Source: Bacteroidales bacterium (GTDB lineage: Bacteria; Bacteroidota; Bacteroidia; Bacteroidales; ML635J-15). From it: a DNA stretch of 64,000 nucleotides. The position numbers and the translations under genes are program-made. This document shows positions 62,901-64,000 of this stretch, piece by piece. Position 1 is the first letter of the stretch. Each line of letters starts with the position of its first letter. Location of the stretch: contig JAFZLK010000107.1 of assembly GCA_017551515.1 (NCBI GenBank), positions 1 to 64,000 on the forward strand, read 5' to 3'. The notes below the pieces were generated by a model, which made no database searches, was not told the DNA's origin, and saw nothing but the letters and a program-made list of their open reading frames with translations.

Positions 62901-64000
62901 GCTATACCGCAATATACAATCACCGTATTGGCAAACAACGATGCATACGGTACTGTTGAGGGTGGCGGCGAGTATTACGAAGGCGAAGAAATCCAAATTT
63001 TTGCGACCGCTAACGAACATTTCTTCTTCGTAAAGTGGAGCGATGAAAGCATAGTCAACCCGCGCAGAATAACCGTTACCGCAGATACAACCTACACAGC
63101 AATCTTTGAGGAACTTCCGCAATACACGATTACGGCAATTTCCTCCAACGAGGTAATTGGAACGGTAACCGGCGGCGGAACCTACTACATTGGCGACACC
63201 GCAACACTCGAAGCAATCGGTAACAACGGTTATGCTTTCCTACGCTGGAGCGACGGTAATGTAAACAATCCGCGAAGAATTAGGGCTGTTTCCAATGCTT
63301 CATATACAGCCTATTTTGCTATTTCCCATATCATAACGGTTAATTCATCCGACACCACTATGGGAACGGTTACAGACGGCGGAGTATATGCCGAGGGCAC
63401 AAGGGTAACACTCAGAGCTACGGCTAAAGAAGGCTACAAGTTCCTAAACTGGAATGACACTATTAGCTATAGCATACATACCTTCACCGTTACCGAGGAC
63501 GCAGCTTTCACTGCAAACTTCGTGACAATACCGCGACCGCGATACACTATTACAGCATTGGCAAACAACGAGGAATACGGCACGGTTGAGGGCGGCGGAG
63601 TGTATGTCGAAGGTGCGGAAGTAACCCTTACACCTATACCGTTCGAAGGATACAACTTTGTTGGATGGGAAGATGGATATAATTATTCGAACTTATTTGG
63701 TGAATTCTACGAAGAATACATATATAATTACCAGTATCCACGTAGAATAATAGCTACATCCGATGCAACCTACACTGCTATATTCGAGCCAATACCGCAA
63801 TATACAATAACCGTTTTCTCATCCGATGAGGAGCAGGGAACGGTTACTGGTGGCGGAACATTCAGGTCGGGTACTAACATAACTATCGAGGCCACAGCCA
63901 ACGAGGGCTACGGATTCCTGAGGTGGGATGATGGAAACACTTCAAATCCACGTTCTTTTGATGTATATGGTGATGCAACATTTACTGCATTTTTTGGAGC
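59910..64000 (+). CDS. BspA-like LRR / InlB-repeat surface protein, 5' part
   Basis: Open from the ATG at 59910 to the end of the window (over 1363 codons, no stop; the frame was checked at several points). Signal peptide MKRFLSLFLFAILFGSYAMA. Then alternating blocks: BspA-type leucine-rich repeats (consensus ITSIGNYAFYGCSGLTSVTI) at about residues 65-290, divergent InlB B-repeats (GYxFVxWxDGxxxNPRxITVTxDxTxTAxF) at about 305-570, a second LRR block at about 630-850, and a long InlB run to the window end. Likely an exported adhesin or matrix-binding protein; a sorting signal would lie beyond the window. Confidence 0.88.
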   Translation, partial: MKRFLSLFLFAILFGSYAMAYDFSAVCSTGQTLYYNITSNVEPYTVKVTYPYHSIFQGDYYYNYTKPTGNLIIPSYTTNNGITYSITSIGNYAFYGCSGLTSVTIPSSVTNIDAYAYYGCSGLTSFTIPNSVISIGEKSFNGTGWYEAQSDGILYLDGWCLGYKGSNPTGFLNIADGTRQICNYAFSDIAGSSYICTGLTSVIIPNSVTSIGNYAFYECSGLTSVTIGNSVTSIGAWCFYSCNSISEINTLVNTPPSLGANAFSSNIYSTATVFTPCATAESYRNANGWSQFSNIQGDTTVNFTVGVQVQDDAMGSVTGSGTYSCEAEARLEAIANDGYHFVQWNDGNTDNPRMITVTSDTSFTASFGALRTITVALADETMGTVSGSGVYADGSQAIISATANEHYRFVQWNDGNNENPRTITVTEDATYIADFAIDQLVIVVSSANEAMGTVSGSGTYDYGSSRQISATPNEHYRFVQWNDGNNENPRTITVTEDATYIADFAIDQFVIVVSSANEAMGTVSGSGTYDYGSEIELSATPSENYNFVQWNDGNTDNPRTVIVTEDATYTALFDVQYTIAYNATEAVSGNWVASNTDTSRNTWDSNTGEGVLYLNPGVTAIGGGVSTNYSPFEGNNNLVSVDLDNSGLTSIGLLAFSNCVGLTSVTIPNSVTRIDHYAFFDCIGLRSVTIPNSVTSIGNYTFGGCENLETIVVETGNIFYDSRDNCNAIIETGTNTLILGCKNTIIPNFVISIGTWAFFGCHGLTSVAIPNSVTSIGEAAFSGCDGLTSVTIPNSVTSIGNEAFYCDNIVDIYANPTNPASCVDAFNNYSATLYVPCGTAEAYASANGWSNFSNINESRAYMLNVSSENPRQGIARITEQPNCTDGIAQIGATPNYSFRFVQWDDGVTDNPRTVIVTEGTTFTALFEELPQYTITVLSASNTRGTVSGGGTFYEGAEIQISATANEGYRFSAWNDGSTDNPRYITLTEDAIYIASFEAIPQYTITVLANNDAYGTVEGGGEYYEGEEIQIFATANEHFFFVKWSDESIVNPRRITVTADTTYTAIFEELPQYTITAISSNEVIGTVTGGGTYYIGDTATLEAIGNNGYAFLRWSDGNVNNPRRIRAVSNASYTAYFAISHIITVNSSDTTMGTVTDGGVYAEGTRVTLRATAKEGYKFLNWNDTISYSIHTFTVTEDAAFTANFVTIPRPRYTITALANNEEYGTVEGGGVYVEGAEVTLTPIPFEGYNFVGWEDGYNYSNLFGEFYEEYIYNYQYPRRIIATSDATYTAIFEPIPQYTITVFSSDEEQGTVTGGGTFRSGTNITIEATANEGYGFLRWDDGNTSNPRSFDVYGDATFTAFFG
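61119..61300. repeat. 182 bp tandem repeat inside the BspA-like gene, copy 1
   Basis: Identical to 61326-61507 except for one base (A at 61229, T at 61436), offset 207 bases = 69 codons. Encodes one InlB-type unit. Confidence 0.85.
61326..61507. repeat. 182 bp tandem repeat, copy 2
   Basis: See copy 1. The single mismatch changes Leu to Phe. Confidence 0.85.

Overview
The window looks like chromosomal DNA of an AT-rich member of the Bacteroidales (Bacteroidota). Many genes are preceded by the Bacteroidota promoter form TTG-N19-TAnnTTTG and by A-rich leaders rather than strong Shine-Dalgarno sites. Two genes belong to the type IX secretion world: porQ and a protein with a C-terminal sorting domain. 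Other lineage-typical genes are a FISUMP-domain protein, a GH92 alpha-mannosidase lipoprotein, a BspA-like LRR/InlB-repeat surface protein and a large bacterial alpha-2-macroglobulin. Species cannot be named from this sequence alone; a gut or rumen anaerobe is a reasonable guess.

Layout. 1-9.7 kb: cysteine and serine catabolism (L-cysteine desulfidase, L-serine dehydratase with an unusual N-terminal extension), a ParE-type toxin-antitoxin pair, birA, porQ, a glycosyltransferase and a Wzx-type flippase. 9.8-12.3 kb: a three-gene DUF3990/DUF3791 cassette, a 2[4Fe-4S] ferredoxin too short for most gene finders, tRNA-Cys(GCA) and higBA. 12.4-18.9 kb: a DUF4476 protein, NYN/LOTUS protein, glycosyltransferase, Ser/Thr kinase, a small HTH-like protein and a DUF4143 ATPase. 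19.0-19.3 kb: a candidate 6S-like structured RNA with its own promoter. 19.45-28.0 kb: fourteen co-directional genes (three related two-repeat proteins, an OmpA-anchored membrane protein, TerB, two GIY-YIG-type proteins, a voltage-gated channel, a PH-like protein, a KAP NTPase and small basic proteins), the best candidate here for an undescribed system. 28.4-36.4 kb: alpha-2-macroglobulin, a lipoprotein and a 5'-nucleotidase-like phosphoesterase. 36.5-42.1 kb: RhuM inserted at rlmH, then a large NtrY-like histidine kinase. 42.1-48.3 kb: secreted proteins, a DUF4160 three-gene cassette and GH92. 48.3-52.3 kb: GNAT-type toxin-antitoxin pair, lipoprotein, Fic protein, second DUF4143 ATPase. 52.3-59.7 kb: housekeeping genes (PLD-like, rimO, hldA-like kinase, AlkD-like, lpxK-punA-rbfA-lolE). 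59.9-64 kb: the 5' part of a very large BspA-like gene that leaves the window.

A theme found by reading the DNA itself: several accessory segments are bounded by long direct repeats unique to each locus (30, 22, 59 and 25 bp). Each repeat copies the promoter, start or end region of a resident neighbour gene (ferredoxin, the HTH-like gene, rlmH, the histidine kinase). In the rlmH case the duplication leaves a dead 5' fragment and an intact rlmH on either side of rhuM. No transposase or integrase gene is visible in the window. The intergenic DNA also carries dispersed palindromes and arrays of 9-11 nt mini-hairpins.
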